Below, one piece after another: positions 1 through 10,057 of a DNA stretch of 64,000 nucleotides. The position numbers and the translations under genes were made by a program. Numbering within the stretch: the stretch's first letter is position 1; every line of letters starts with the position of its first letter. The stretch comes from Melioribacteraceae bacterium (lineage in GTDB: Bacteria > Bacteroidota > Ignavibacteria > Ignavibacteriales > Melioribacteraceae): the NCBI GenBank assembly GCA_022181065.1, contig BQMY01000077.1, positions 62,001 through 126,000 of the forward strand, read 5' to 3'. Below the pieces are notes generated by a model. It made no database searches and was not told the DNA's origin. It saw nothing but the letters and a program-made list of their open reading frames with translations.

Positions 1-1
1 A

Positions 2-1372
2 CATGTAACCGATACCTTCAAGAAGTTTGCCCTAAGCTATCCGGAAATCGGTTTCAAATTTGTGAATGATGATGACGTTATCTATGATCTTGCGCCGGCG
101 GATTTGGATGAAAGACTTTCTATATTGTTCTCGGATAATATCAATGATGCTCTTGTAGAAGTTAAAGAAGTAACAGATTATCTTAATATTACAGGTTATG
201 TTTCGAAACCTACATTTCTGCGCAGAAGTAAAGGCGATCAATACCTTTTTATAAATAAACGTGCGGTAAGCAGTAAAATAATCAATCACGCGGTTTTCAC
301 CGCATATGAAAATATACTTGAAAAAGGTGAGTATCCTTTTTTTGTTCTCTTTCTGGAGCTTGATCCAGCGAAAGTTGACATAAATGTTCATCCCAGCAAA
401 CTGGAAGTCAAGTTTGATGATGAAAACGGGATTTACACTTTTGTGCAGGCAGTAGTTAGAAAAAGCCTTGGAAGTTATGATCTGGTTCCTACCATGACTT
501 TTAACACCCCGAATGATGAAGGTGAAAAGTTAGGTTTTAATAAAGGTAACAGAGTATCGCAGCAGGATTTTGCCGACCGTCCGGACTACGGTTCCGGAGG
601 ATACAGTTCCAGAGCATACAGGGAAGAATCCAAAGCACCAAATTACAGTGATGATGATATAGATCTGTTGTTCAGTTCGCTAAATACTGAAATCAAGCAA
701 AACGCGCCTGCAACTCCTGTAGAACACCCATTCAGAGAGAAGCAGCAGATTGAAGTTTATCATGAAAGCTCTTCCGGGGAAAACGATAAACAAGATGCGC
801 ATGATTCCAGTTTTATTGTGCTTCTTCACAACAAATATATCCTTGCCCAGATCAAAAGTGGTTTGATGATCATCGACGCGCACGTTGCCCATGAGAGGAT
901 ATTGTATGAAAAAGCCCTTAAATCTTTTAACGCCAATATACCATTCTCGCAGCAATTGCTTTTTGCGCAGCGTGTAAAGCTTGATCCGGGTGATTATGCT
1001 TTAACAAAAGAATTATATCCGCACTTGATCAAGCTTGGTTTTGAAATTAATTTCATGTCAAAAAATAATATTGAAATCTCAGGTGTTCCATCAGACGTCA
1101 ATATCGGCTCGGAAATAGATACGCTCCGCGAAATCCTCTCCGAGTTCAAAAAGAACCAGATTGAGAAAGATCTGGAGATACGAGATAATGTCGCAAAATC
1201 ATATTCGTGTAAGGCTGCTATAAAAGCAGGTGATAAAATTTCCGAACGGGAAATGAAATTGCTTGTGGATCAGCTTTTCGCGACATCAATGCCTTATGTA
1301 TGTCCGCATGGAAGACCAATAGTAATTAAAATACCACTTCTTGAGCTCGACAGAAGGTTCGGGCGAACATAA
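2..1372 (+). CDS. mutL: DNA mismatch repair protein MutL (5' truncated by window edge)
   Basis: MutL couples mismatch recognition by MutS to strand incision. The reading frame is open from base 2, and the residues before the first possible start (GTG at 62) already match MutL, so the gene begins outside the window; about 456 residues are visible. Seen: the end of the GHKL/S5 ATPase half with FINKRAV and LDPAKVDINVHPSKLEVKF, an acidic linker, and the dimerisation/endonuclease domain. The endonuclease metal motif, usually DQHAxxE(x4)E, reads DAHVAHERILYE, so D, H and both E are kept while Q and A differ. The downstream CPHGRP and FGR motifs typical of nicking MutLs are intact, so incision activity is likely. 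The next gene starts 29 bp downstream. The family assignment is secure; activity is inferred. Confidence 0.96.
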   Translation, partial: HVTDTFKKFALSYPEIGFKFVNDDDVIYDLAPADLDERLSILFSDNINDALVEVKEVTDYLNITGYVSKPTFLRRSKGDQYLFINKRAVSSKIINHAVFTAYENILEKGEYPFFVLFLELDPAKVDINVHPSKLEVKFDDENGIYTFVQAVVRKSLGSYDLVPTMTFNTPNDEGEKLGFNKGNRVSQQDFADRPDYGSGGYSSRAYREESKAPNYSDDDIDLLFSSLNTEIKQNAPATPVEHPFREKQQIEVYHESSSGENDKQDAHDSSFIVLLHNKYILAQIKSGLMIIDAHVAHERILYEKALKSFNANIPFSQQLLFAQRVKLDPGDYALTKELYPHLIKLGFEINFMSKNNIEISGVPSDVNIGSEIDTLREILSEFKKNQIEKDLEIRDNVAKSYSCKAAIKAGDKISEREMKLLVDQLFATSMPYVCPHGRPIVIKIPLLELDRRFGRT

Positions 1373-1401
1373 ATTTATCACTATGCTAAAGGGGTTAGCA
1401 A

Positions 1402-3057
1402 ATGAATAAGGAATTCTTCCTGAAGGCGAAAGCCACGTATGAAGAGAATATAAAAAAAGCTAAAACTACCGGTATGAAGTTTACCACAGTTTCCGGTGAA
1501 GATATAAAACCACTCTACACACATGAAGATACAAAAGGAGCAGGGTTTAATGAAGAGATTGGTTTTCCGGGTCAATTTCCATACACAAGGGGAATTCATG
1601 TAAACGGTTATCGCGGGAAAGTTTGGACCATGCGTCAGTTTGCCGGGTTTGGATCTCCAGCCGATACCAATGAAAGATTTAAGTACTTGCTCAAAAATGG
1701 TCAGACGGGGCTTTCAGTAGCCTTCGATTTACCAACACTTATGGGTCGGGATTCGGATGATGAATTCAGTGAAGGAGAGGTTGGAATCTGCGGTGTTGCG
1801 ATATCATCACTTGAAGATATGGAAACATTGTTTGATGGTATCCCACTTGATAAAGTATCTACTTCTATGACAATAAATTCACCTGCCGCAATGATATTCG
1901 CGTTTTATCTTGCGGTCGCTAAAAAACAGGGTATTTCGTTCGACAAGCTGCGTGGTACTTTGCAGAATGATATCCTTAAAGAGTATATCGCACAGAAAGA
2001 GTACATTTATCCGCCAAAACCTTCGATGCGAATAATCGCGGATATGATTGAATATTGTACAAATGAGGTTCCTCAATGGAACCCTGTTTCTGTGAGCGGA
2101 TATCATATCAGGGAGGCAGGCTCGACAGCCGTTCAGGAACTCGCCTATACTCTGGCTGATGGATTTGCTTATATTGAAGAAAGTATGGAAAGGGGAATGG
2201 ATGTTGACTTATTTGCTCCGAGGATTTCATTTTTCTTCAATTCTCATCTTGATTTCTTCGAGGAGATAGCAAAATACAGAGCGGCAAGAAGAATTTACGC
2301 GAAGCGACTTAAAAACAGGTATGGTGCTAAAAATCCGAGATCATGGTGGCTACGATTCCACACACAGACTGCCGGTTGTACGCTAACCGCTCAGCAGCCT
2401 GAAAATAATATTGTCAGAACCGCGTTTCAGGCTATGGCGGCAGTTATGGGAGGAACGCAGTCTCTTCATACCAATTCCATGGATGAAACACTGGCGTTAC
2501 CTTCCGAGAAGGCAGTTAAAATAGCTTTGAGAACTCAGCAACTTCTTGCATATGAAACCGGAGTAATTAATACTGTTGATCCGCTTGGCGGAAGTTATTT
2601 CGTTGAACAACTTACCGATAAAATGGAAGCTGAAGCTGAGAAAATATTTGAAGAAATAGATTCTTTCGGCGGCGTGATCCCGGCAATTGAAGCAGGGTAT
2701 TTCCAAAAAGAAATCGCAGACTCTGCCTACAGATATCAGCTTGAACTTGAACGCAAGGAGAAGTTCATGGTTGGTATAAATGAATTTGTTGAGGAGGAAG
2801 GCGAAATAGATATTCCAATTTTGCAAATCTCACCGGAAGTTGAAAAAAACCAAAAAGAACGTTTGGCAAATCTCAAATTAACAAGGGATAATGCAAAAGT
2901 TGAAGCGTCGATCAGGAAAATAAGGGAAGCCGCTACATCCGGGGAAAACCTGATGCCGATTTTTATTGAAGCCGCCGAAAATTATGTTTCGCTCGGTGAA
3001 ATGATAGACGCGTTAAAAGAACCATTTGGAATTTATGAGGAAGCTGCTGTTTTCTAA
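1402..3057 (+). CDS. Methylmalonyl-CoA mutase-type acyl-CoA mutase, catalytic subunit without B12 domain
   Basis: This is the TIM-barrel catalytic chain of a coenzyme-B12 acyl-CoA mutase (methylmalonyl-CoA <> succinyl-CoA, or a related carbon-skeleton rearrangement). Seen: [20 protein letters not shown] and RQFAGFG near the N-terminus, [23 protein letters not shown] carrying the active-site His, [14 protein letters not shown], and [13 protein letters not shown]. At 551 residues it matches the split large subunit; single-chain mutases are over 700 residues and end in a DxHxxG cobalamin-binding domain, which is absent here. A separate small B12-binding subunit is therefore expected elsewhere; none lies in this window. 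A ribosome site (aaagggg) precedes the ATG. Its stop overlaps the next start by one base (taATG), which suggests translational coupling. Isobutyryl- or ethylmalonyl-CoA mutase activity is an alternative. Confidence 0.9.
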   Translation: MNKEFFLKAKATYEENIKKAKTTGMKFTTVSGEDIKPLYTHEDTKGAGFNEEIGFPGQFPYTRGIHVNGYRGKVWTMRQFAGFGSPADTNERFKYLLKNGQTGLSVAFDLPTLMGRDSDDEFSEGEVGICGVAISSLEDMETLFDGIPLDKVSTSMTINSPAAMIFAFYLAVAKKQGISFDKLRGTLQNDILKEYIAQKEYIYPPKPSMRIIADMIEYCTNEVPQWNPVSVSGYHIREAGSTAVQELAYTLADGFAYIEESMERGMDVDLFAPRISFFFNSHLDFFEEIAKYRAARRIYAKRLKNRYGAKNPRSWWLRFHTQTAGCTLTAQQPENNIVRTAFQAMAAVMGGTQSLHTNSMDETLALPSEKAVKIALRTQQLLAYETGVINTVDPLGGSYFVEQLTDKMEAEAEKIFEEIDSFGGVIPAIEAGYFQKEIADSAYRYQLELERKEKFMVGINEFVEEEGEIDIPILQISPEVEKNQKERLANLKLTRDNAKVEASIRKIREAATSGENLMPIFIEAAENYVSLGEMIDALKEPFGIYEEAAVF

Positions 3058-3926
3058 TGATTAAGCACTACATCAAATTGTTGCGTATTTCGCACTGGAT
3101 AAAAAACTCGTTTGTTTTTGTCCCCTTGATTTTCGCGGAATTACTCTGGGAGAAGGAGTATCTTGTTACGGTAGCTTTTGCGGCCTTTGCTTTCAGCGTG
3201 GTTTCGAGTATGATATATGTTTTCAATGATATTGTGGATGTAGAATCTGATAAAGAGCACCCTCAGAAGAAATTCAGACCTCTGGCCTCGGGGGTCATTT
3301 CAATCTTTCAGGCAAAGATCACTATTATCCTATTAATGGTACTCGTTAGCGGTTTGGTATTTATTTTTCCACTGGAATTTAACCTTATCCTTATCGCGTA
3401 CATTATACTAAACGTACTCTACTCGCTGGTACTAAAGAATATTGTAATACTTGATATGATAAGTATCTCGATAGGTTTTTTACTTCGTGTAGTTGGGGGA
3501 GCATATGTAATTGGAATATATATATCATCATGGTTGATACTTACCACATTATTTATTTCTCTATACCTCGCTGCCATGAAACGACGTTCTGAACTCGTAC
3601 ATACCCATAAAACAAGTTATATTACCAGAAAAGTGCTGGAAGAATACAGCCTCTATTTTATTGATCAGATTTCGGCTATTACCGCCGGTGGTGTTATAAT
3701 CTCTTACGCGTTGTATTCTGTTTCGGAGCATACTGTAAGTCACTTCCAGACAGAAAATTTAGTTTTTACCACAATATTTGTGATTTTTGGTATTTTCAGG
3801 TATATGTATCTTGTATTTAACAAGCATAAAGGGGAAAACACTGTTGAAATTTTATTGACTGACATACCCTTAATTGTTAATATACTTCTTTACATAATCA
3901 CAGTTACGTTAATAATATATTTTTGA
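3057..3926 (+). CDS. UbiA-family prenyltransferase, decaprenyl-phosphate phosphoribosyltransferase-like
   Basis: Integral-membrane prenyltransferase of about nine membrane helices (289 residues, normal for the family). The first Asp-rich motif reads NDIVDVESDKEHP followed by KKFRPLASG, the form NDxxDxxxDxxHPxKxxRPxASG known in decaprenyl-phosphate 5-phosphoribosyltransferases rather than in quinone-pathway UbiA/MenA proteins. Members transfer phosphoribose from PRPP to polyprenyl phosphate at the membrane. It overlaps the mutase stop by one base and is followed directly by a lipoprotein gene, so it sits in a run of + genes. No partner epimerase (DprE1/2) is seen, so the final product is unknown. 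Family assignment is firm; substrate is inferred. Confidence 0.8.
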   Translation: MIKHYIKLLRISHWIKNSFVFVPLIFAELLWEKEYLVTVAFAAFAFSVVSSMIYVFNDIVDVESDKEHPQKKFRPLASGVISIFQAKITIILLMVLVSGLVFIFPLEFNLILIAYIILNVLYSLVLKNIVILDMISISIGFLLRVVGGAYVIGIYISSWLILTTLFISLYLAAMKRRSELVHTHKTSYITRKVLEEYSLYFIDQISAITAGGVIISYALYSVSEHTVSHFQTENLVFTTIFVIFGIFRYMYLVFNKHKGENTVEILLTDIPLIVNILLYIITVTLIIYF

Positions 3927-3928
3927 GA

Positions 3929-4423
3929 ATGGATAAAATCAAAATATTTTCCGGTGCGCTACTTTTAATTCTAATTACCGCTTGTTCATTAACTGATGAA
4001 ACAACAAAAACAGAAATCGATAACCCGGTTCCTGAAAAATCCGAAGCACCTGAGCCGGAAAAATTCAGTTTCAACGAATTGGAGAGCTGGATAAATCTGA
4101 TGCCGGGCGGCAGTGACAGTTTTCATTTAAGCGGAGATCTGGTAATTACTGAAAACTCAGGTCTGAACTTGAAAAACGCGCAAATATTGGAAGTGGTTGT
4201 TTTCCAGGATGGAAAGCAGCTATATGAATTTAAACCCGAAACGAAAAAAGGGTATGTTAGTGAGGAGGAATCTGCATATTTTCAGTTTTCTACCAAACGA
4301 GGATTAAAGATCTCGGGATTACTAAAAACCGAGTTCCCGATAGTGGTAGAAGTACATCTTACCGATGGTGACGAAAATATGGTTGTAACAGTTGACAAAG
4401 TTTTAGTCCAGAAGATATATTAA
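3929..4423 (+). CDS. Hypothetical lipoprotein
   Basis: Small secreted lipoprotein of unknown function (164 residues from this start). A hydrophobic signal segment ends in the lipobox LITAC, placing the acylated Cys at about residue 19, followed by a Thr/Glu/Pro-rich linker and a compact domain with alternating beta-type segments. An in-frame TTG at 3923 overlaps the previous stop (TTGA) and could be used instead; ATG at 3929 was chosen because it gives a normal signal peptide. It lies between a prenyltransferase and a CNNM-type membrane protein with almost no spacing, suggesting the same transcript. No domain was recognised. Confidence 0.7.
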   Translation: MDKIKIFSGALLLILITACSLTDETTKTEIDNPVPEKSEAPEPEKFSFNELESWINLMPGGSDSFHLSGDLVITENSGLNLKNAQILEVVVFQDGKQLYEFKPETKKGYVSEEESAYFQFSTKRGLKISGLLKTEFPIVVEVHLTDGDENMVVTVDKVLVQKIY

Positions 4424-4424
4424 G

Positions 4425-5672
4425 ATGCTGACAGATTTTTTGATACTTGCCGGATTGATAGTTCTAAGCGGCTTTTTCTCCTCATCCGAGCTTGCTTACG
4501 TGGTTGCAAATAAAATTAAAATTGAGATCAGAGCACGAAAAAACAAATTTGCCGCCAAATCGGCGCAATTTTTTGTAAACAATCCGGAAAAGTTCTTTTC
4601 TACGATACTCATCTCCAACAATATTGTGAATATTACATTTGCGTCTTTAATCACAGTATTTCTGACAAATCTGTTTCAATGGAGCGATATTGAGATTTTA
4701 TTATTTTCATCATTTGTCTTGTTGATATTCGGAGAGCTGATACCAAAATATTTTGCGCGAGAAATTGCAGATCGTTTCATCATGTTTTCTATTTTGCCAA
4801 TAAGATTTGTCTCTATTATCATCTTCCCAATCGTGCAGATCACTTCCTTTTTATCAGAAGTGCTTACAAATACCAGTAAACTTAATGAATCGAATATTTC
4901 ACAATTATTCGATAAGGAAGATATTCAGACGCTACTTAATGAAAGTTCGGAAGCCGGTATGGTTGGTGAAGAGGAGAGTGATATCATCAACAAAATGATC
5001 GAGCTTAAAGAAAAACGATTATATGAAATTCTCACACCAAGAACAGATATTGTTGCCCTCGAAATTAATAGTTCCATTAAGGAGGCGGTAGAACAATTTG
5101 TAGAATCCGGGTATAGCAAACTGCCTGTATTCGAGGAGAATATTGATAATATCAAAGGACTTGTTTACGCGTACGATATGTTTAAAATTCCGGCTGATAT
5201 AAAGAGTATTATGAGGGAAGCTGTTTTCGTGCCCGATTCAAAAAAAGGTCTGGATCTGCTCAATGAGCTACTGGAAAAGCAAATATCTATTGCAATAGTT
5301 ATAGATGAGTTTGGCGGCACAGCAGGCGTTGTTACTGTTGAGGACATTCTGGAGGAAATGCTCGGTGATATCAAGGATGAGTATGACGTTGAAGAGGAGA
5401 TCGCGAAAAAAATTGACGATACTACTTATATTATCAGCGGTAAAGTTGATATAGATTACCTCAACGATGAATTTGATCTTGACCTTCCTGAAGGTGATTA
5501 CGAAACACTCGCGGGGTATGTCACCTCAAAAACAGGGAAAATTCCTCTTAAAGGTGAGCTTTTCCAAATAGATCACTTCAAGGCACTTATCATACGATCT
5601 GATAAAACGAAAATTGATCTGATTAAATTGTTTGTCGATCCCGACGGGATTGATGACCTACCAAACGTATAA
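4425..5672 (+). CDS. CNNM/CorC-type membrane protein (DUF21-CBS-CBS-CorC_HlyC)
   Basis: 415-residue inner-membrane protein of the hemolysin/CorC/CNNM family, associated with Mg2+/Co2+ homeostasis. Residues 1-180 form the DUF21 region with several hydrophobic helices and the opening SGFFSSSELAY; about 195-315 are a CBS pair (MTPRTDI-like ILTPRTDIVALE, then VIDEFGGTAGVVTVEDILEE); about 330-410 form the C-terminal CorC_HlyC domain with GDYETLAGYV. It starts one base after the lipoprotein stop, and its own stop overlaps the next start by one base. Family assignment is strong; transported ion or regulatory role is inferred. Confidence 0.92.
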   Translation: MLTDFLILAGLIVLSGFFSSSELAYVVANKIKIEIRARKNKFAAKSAQFFVNNPEKFFSTILISNNIVNITFASLITVFLTNLFQWSDIEILLFSSFVLLIFGELIPKYFAREIADRFIMFSILPIRFVSIIIFPIVQITSFLSEVLTNTSKLNESNISQLFDKEDIQTLLNESSEAGMVGEEESDIINKMIELKEKRLYEILTPRTDIVALEINSSIKEAVEQFVESGYSKLPVFEENIDNIKGLVYAYDMFKIPADIKSIMREAVFVPDSKKGLDLLNELLEKQISIAIVIDEFGGTAGVVTVEDILEEMLGDIKDEYDVEEEIAKKIDDTTYIISGKVDIDYLNDEFDLDLPEGDYETLAGYVTSKTGKIPLKGELFQIDHFKALIIRSDKTKIDLIKLFVDPDGIDDLPNV

Positions 5673-6079
5673 TGGGTGATCATTTCATAAATGAGATAAT
5701 TATTTTTGATGGCGATTGTTTGTTGTGCAATTCATTCGTGAGAGTGTTGATTGGTATCGATAAAAATAAGAGATTTTATTTTACTCACCCCGGTTCAAAT
5801 TATTTTGCTAAATATCTATCGCGTCACGAGATATCGGATCCTGATAAAACTGTATATCTGATATCCGGCAACAGATTGTATTCTAAATCTGATGCTGTAT
5901 TACTGATACTTGGAAAATTACCTGTCCCATGGAAATATTTCAAATACCTGCGCTTTTCCCCCCGTTTTTTACGTGATATGATATACGACCTGATTGCCCG
6001 AAACCGTAAAAAATTGTTTGGCAGCAAAAATTATTGCGACTTTATGTCGGAAAACGAAAGAAAAAGAATACTCGACTAG
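5672..6079 (+). CDS. Thiol-disulfide oxidoreductase, DCC family (DUF393)
   Basis: 135-residue member of the DCC family. The signature DGDCLLCN (Cys16 and Cys19) lies in a beta-strand-turn near the N-terminus, followed by the typical ISGNRLYSKSDAVLLILGKL segment and a basic C-terminus. The CxxC is thought to act in thiol-disulfide exchange, but no member has a firmly established cellular role. The ATG overlaps the stop of the CNNM-type gene by one base, so translation is probably coupled. It ends the first + strand block; a 73-bp gap precedes tgt. Confidence 0.88.
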   Translation: MGDHFINEIIIFDGDCLLCNSFVRVLIGIDKNKRFYFTHPGSNYFAKYLSRHEISDPDKTVYLISGNRLYSKSDAVLLILGKLPVPWKYFKYLRFSPRFLRDMIYDLIARNRKKLFGSKNYCDFMSENERKRILD

Positions 6080-6131
6080 TTTTTCGATTATAATGGAAGA
6101 TGTGTGAAATTTGCATTAAATTTAATATTGA

Positions 6132-7301
<1,170 letters not shown>

Positions 7302-7613
7302 ATGGAATATATAATTGCAATGACACCTCAGGGTGGTGATGGAGGCGGATTATTAAGCACATTTATTATGTTTGGTGCTATTTTCGCTATCTTTTATTTT
7401 ATGATTATCAGACCTCAGCAGAAAAGAGCAAAAGAGAGAGATAAAATGCTGAGCGAAACTGGTAAAGGTGATAAAATTGTTACTTCCGGTGGAATGCATG
7501 GAACTATCGCCGGAATGGATGAAAAAACTATTCTTGTTGATGTTGGCAATAATGTTAAAATTAAATTTGAAAAGTCTGCCATCGCTAGCGTAACCGCACA
7601 AAAAGACAAATAA
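7302..7613 (+). CDS. yajC: Preprotein translocase subunit YajC
   Basis: Small single-span inner-membrane partner of SecDF. 103 residues: a short Gly-rich N-terminus, one hydrophobic helix (about residues 18-36) ending in IIRPQQKRAKE, then the soluble domain with GDKIVTSGGMHGTI and VDVGNNVKIKF. A strong ribosome site (ggagg) overlaps the end of tgt, and the ATG immediately follows the tgt stop. A clear terminator follows, so secD/secF are not in this transcript and no secDF is in the window. Confidence 0.96.
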   Translation: MEYIIAMTPQGGDGGGLLSTFIMFGAIFAIFYFMIIRPQQKRAKERDKMLSETGKGDKIVTSGGMHGTIAGMDEKTILVDVGNNVKIKFEKSAIASVTAQKDK

Positions 7614-7619
7614 GATTGT

Positions 7620-7652
7620 AATGGCAGTTTAAAATTAGCTGCCATTTTTTTT
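7620..7652 (+). terminator. Rho-independent terminator after tgt-yajC
   Basis: Perfect 8-bp inverted repeat AATGGCAG / CTGCCATT with an 11-base loop, followed by a run of eight T. It starts seven bases after the yajC stop. Confidence 0.9.
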
Positions 7653-7718
7653 CCCCAATATTTTCATTTCTTTAGTAGCCTCTTTTATTTATTTTACTCT
7701 AATGTTATTGGAGATTTA

Positions 7719-8609
7719 ATGGAATACCTCGCAAAAGATAAAAACTTTCTCGCGGTGGATGAAGAATATTCTTCATATGATAATTCTGAAATAGTTATAG
7801 TTCAGGCACCACTTGAAGAGACCGTAAGTTACGGTGGCGGAACAGCAAAAGGACCGGCGGCAATACTGGATGCTTCCCATTATGTTGAATTCTACGATGA
7901 AGAAATGGATGGCGAAGTTATTTTTAAACATGGTATTTGCTCACTTCCGGCTTTGGATTTCGATGGTTTGGAAATAAAGGAATCAATCGACAAGATATAC
8001 AGAGCTGTTAAAGAACAAGTGAATAATGGTAAGTTCGTGGTTACGCTCGGCGGTGAACATTCGCTTTCCTCCGCTCCATTTAGAGCTCATTTTGAGAAAT
8101 ATGAAAACCTTTCCGTATTGCAGATTGACGCGCACTCGGATTTCAGAGACGAATATGAAGGATCGAAATATTCTCACGCATCTGTTATGGCTAGAGTTGC
8201 CGAATCTACCAAAGCTATCACACAGGTAGGGATCAGGGCTCAGTGTCTTGAGGAATCTCTGTTTATAAAGGAAAATAAGATCAATGCTTTTTACGCCCGT
8301 GATATCCGCAGGGGTAAATTTGGGCAAAAATTTTATGAAAAGGTTGCAGAAACACTTTCTGAAAATGTTTATTTGACGTTCGACGTTGATGGACTGGATC
8401 CTTCTGTCATCTCTGCCACAGGTACACCCGAACCGGGTGGACTTTTGTGGGATGAAACCCTTGACATGATGAGGTATATCGCGGAAAGAAAAAATATTGT
8501 TGGCTTTGATGTTGTTGAACTTGCGCCGGTTGAAAGTAATACGATTTCGGATTTTAATACCGCCAAACTTATTTACAAAATGTTGAATTATATCTTCAAT
8601 AAAAGATAA
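7719..8609 (+). CDS. speB: Agmatinase / ureohydrolase
   Basis: Mn-dependent ureohydrolase of 296 residues, probably hydrolysing agmatine to putrescine and urea. All metal-binding motifs are present: GGEHS, DAHSDFRDEY, SHASVM, FDVDGLDPS and the closing ATGTPEPGGL / VVELAP. Size and motif wording resemble bacterial SpeB more than arginase. The ATG has ggaga seven bases upstream. It follows a terminator and is five bases ahead of the NfeD-type gene, with which it probably shares a transcript. Formiminoglutamase or guanidinase activity cannot be excluded. Confidence 0.92.
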   Translation: MEYLAKDKNFLAVDEEYSSYDNSEIVIVQAPLEETVSYGGGTAKGPAAILDASHYVEFYDEEMDGEVIFKHGICSLPALDFDGLEIKESIDKIYRAVKEQVNNGKFVVTLGGEHSLSSAPFRAHFEKYENLSVLQIDAHSDFRDEYEGSKYSHASVMARVAESTKAITQVGIRAQCLEESLFIKENKINAFYARDIRRGKFGQKFYEKVAETLSENVYLTFDVDGLDPSVISATGTPEPGGLLWDETLDMMRYIAERKNIVGFDVVELAPVESNTISDFNTAKLIYKMLNYIFNKR

Positions 8610-8613
8610 AACT

Positions 8614-9945
8614 ATGAAAAAGTTAAAGTTCTACCTTCTGTTCTTGTTTGTTCTAACCTCGGCAATACAAGCCCAGGATAAAGTTTATATCGGAAATATT
8701 AACGGGGAAATTGATCTCGGACTTGTGCCATATGTAAAACGTGTAATCAGTGAAGCCGAAAAAAACTTTGCAGATGCCGTGATATTCAGGATCAACACCT
8801 TTGGTGGAAGGGTTGACGCCGCGACACAAATCAAGGACGCGATTTTGAATAGTGAAGTCACCACAATTGCGTTTATCGACAAACGCGCGATCTCTGCGGG
8901 TGCGTTGATTTCTCTTTCATGTCAGAAAATAGCAATGGTTCCCGGTGCTTCTATCGGCGCCTCAACGGTTGTTGATCAGACAGGACAGAAAGTATCAGAG
9001 AAATATCAATCCTATATGCGTTCAGAGATGCGAGCGACCGCAGAGAAAAATGGTAGAAGAACGGATGTTGCTGAAGCGATGGTTGATGAGACTGTTGTTG
9101 TTGAAGGATTGGTTGACAGCACAAAGCTTGTTACTTTAACCTCTGCTGAAGCTATTATATATGGTATAAACGACACAACTGTCGCTACTACTTCTCAGTT
9201 GCTTGAAGCCTTTAATTTGAAAGATGCCGATATCGTTGAACTTAACGAAAACTGGGCGGAAGGAGTGGTCAGGTGGTTGAATCATCCGATTATTTCATCG
9301 TTACTTATCATGATTGGTATGATAGGAATGTTCACCGAAATTAAAACTCCCGGATGGGGTTTACCCGGCACAGCCGCACTAGTGGCACTGGCGATCTATT
9401 TTGGATCAGGGTTTTTACTGGATTTGGTATCAGTGATTGAGATATTATTATTTGTAGCGGGTGTTGTGCTTCTGGCTATCGAAATTTTCGCCGTACCGGG
9501 TTTCGGAGTTTTCGGTATTCTTGGAATTGTAATGATGGTATCGGGAATATTCCTTGGTCTTGTTGGTGATTTTGAGTACATCGACTGGAATATAATTTCT
9601 GCCGCGATAATACAGCTTGCTGTTACGATAATGCTCTCTATCGTTGTGATGGTATTACTTGCAAAATATTTGCCCCGGACGAGGGCGTTTAATGCTTTTA
9701 TTCTCCAGGATCAGTTAGTGACTACCAGTGGTTACACTTCTTCAAAGCCCACATTTGGTCATCTGGTTAATGAGAAGGGAACAGCATATACCGACTTGCG
9801 ACCGGCTGGAACCGCGATAATCAATGGTGAAAGAGTTGATGTTACTACTGCCGGCGAATACCTTAAACATGGCACGAATGTAATGGTAAAAAGTGTTTCA
9901 GGCAGCAGGATTGTTGTTGAGGAAATTGTTAATTCAGGGAATTAA
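8614..9945 (+). CDS. NfeD-type membrane-bound serine protease (stomatin-operon partner family)
   Basis: 443-residue long-form NfeD protein. Order: signal peptide (about 1-20, ending AIQAQ), ClpP-like protease domain (about 22-200) with NTFGGRVDAA and KRAISAGALISL, where Ser94 matches the catalytic Ser of the Ser-Lys dyad; then four to five membrane helices (about 230-345); then a C-terminal OB-fold NfeD domain (about 375-440) with GTAYTDLRPAGTAIINGERVD-like wording. Members act in membrane-protein quality control, usually with a stomatin/SPFH partner; none is adjacent. A terminator follows. Confidence 0.93.
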   Translation: MKKLKFYLLFLFVLTSAIQAQDKVYIGNINGEIDLGLVPYVKRVISEAEKNFADAVIFRINTFGGRVDAATQIKDAILNSEVTTIAFIDKRAISAGALISLSCQKIAMVPGASIGASTVVDQTGQKVSEKYQSYMRSEMRATAEKNGRRTDVAEAMVDETVVVEGLVDSTKLVTLTSAEAIIYGINDTTVATTSQLLEAFNLKDADIVELNENWAEGVVRWLNHPIISSLLIMIGMIGMFTEIKTPGWGLPGTAALVALAIYFGSGFLLDLVSVIEILLFVAGVVLLAIEIFAVPGFGVFGILGIVMMVSGIFLGLVGDFEYIDWNIISAAIIQLAVTIMLSIVVMVLLAKYLPRTRAFNAFILQDQLVTTSGYTSSKPTFGHLVNEKGTAYTDLRPAGTAIINGERVDVTTAGEYLKHGTNVMVKSVSGSRIVVEEIVNSGN

Positions 9946-10010
9946 CCGCATATATATGTGATTGTTTAGGAGTTAATTATCTCTTAATTTTAATTGTACT
10001 AATTTATTTG

Positions 10011-10035
10011 CGAAGTGTTTGGCTACTTCGTTTTT
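10011..10035 (+). terminator. Terminator after the NfeD-type gene
   Basis: Six-bp stem CGAAGT / ACTTCG, eight-base loop, followed by TTTTT. The rest of the 9946-10057 gap shows nothing else recognisable. Confidence 0.75.
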
Positions 10036-10057
10036 GTTATTCTAATACAGGTTCTAT

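Noticed and set aside
32-391. 119-residue open frame on the minus strand
   Set aside because: Antisense to mutL and rich in Ile/Lys/Phe from AT-rich reverse codons; no support.
3923-3928. TTG at 3923 as the lipoprotein start
   Set aside because: It is possible because it overlaps the previous stop, but no ribosome site precedes it, and the ATG six bases later gives a normal signal peptide.
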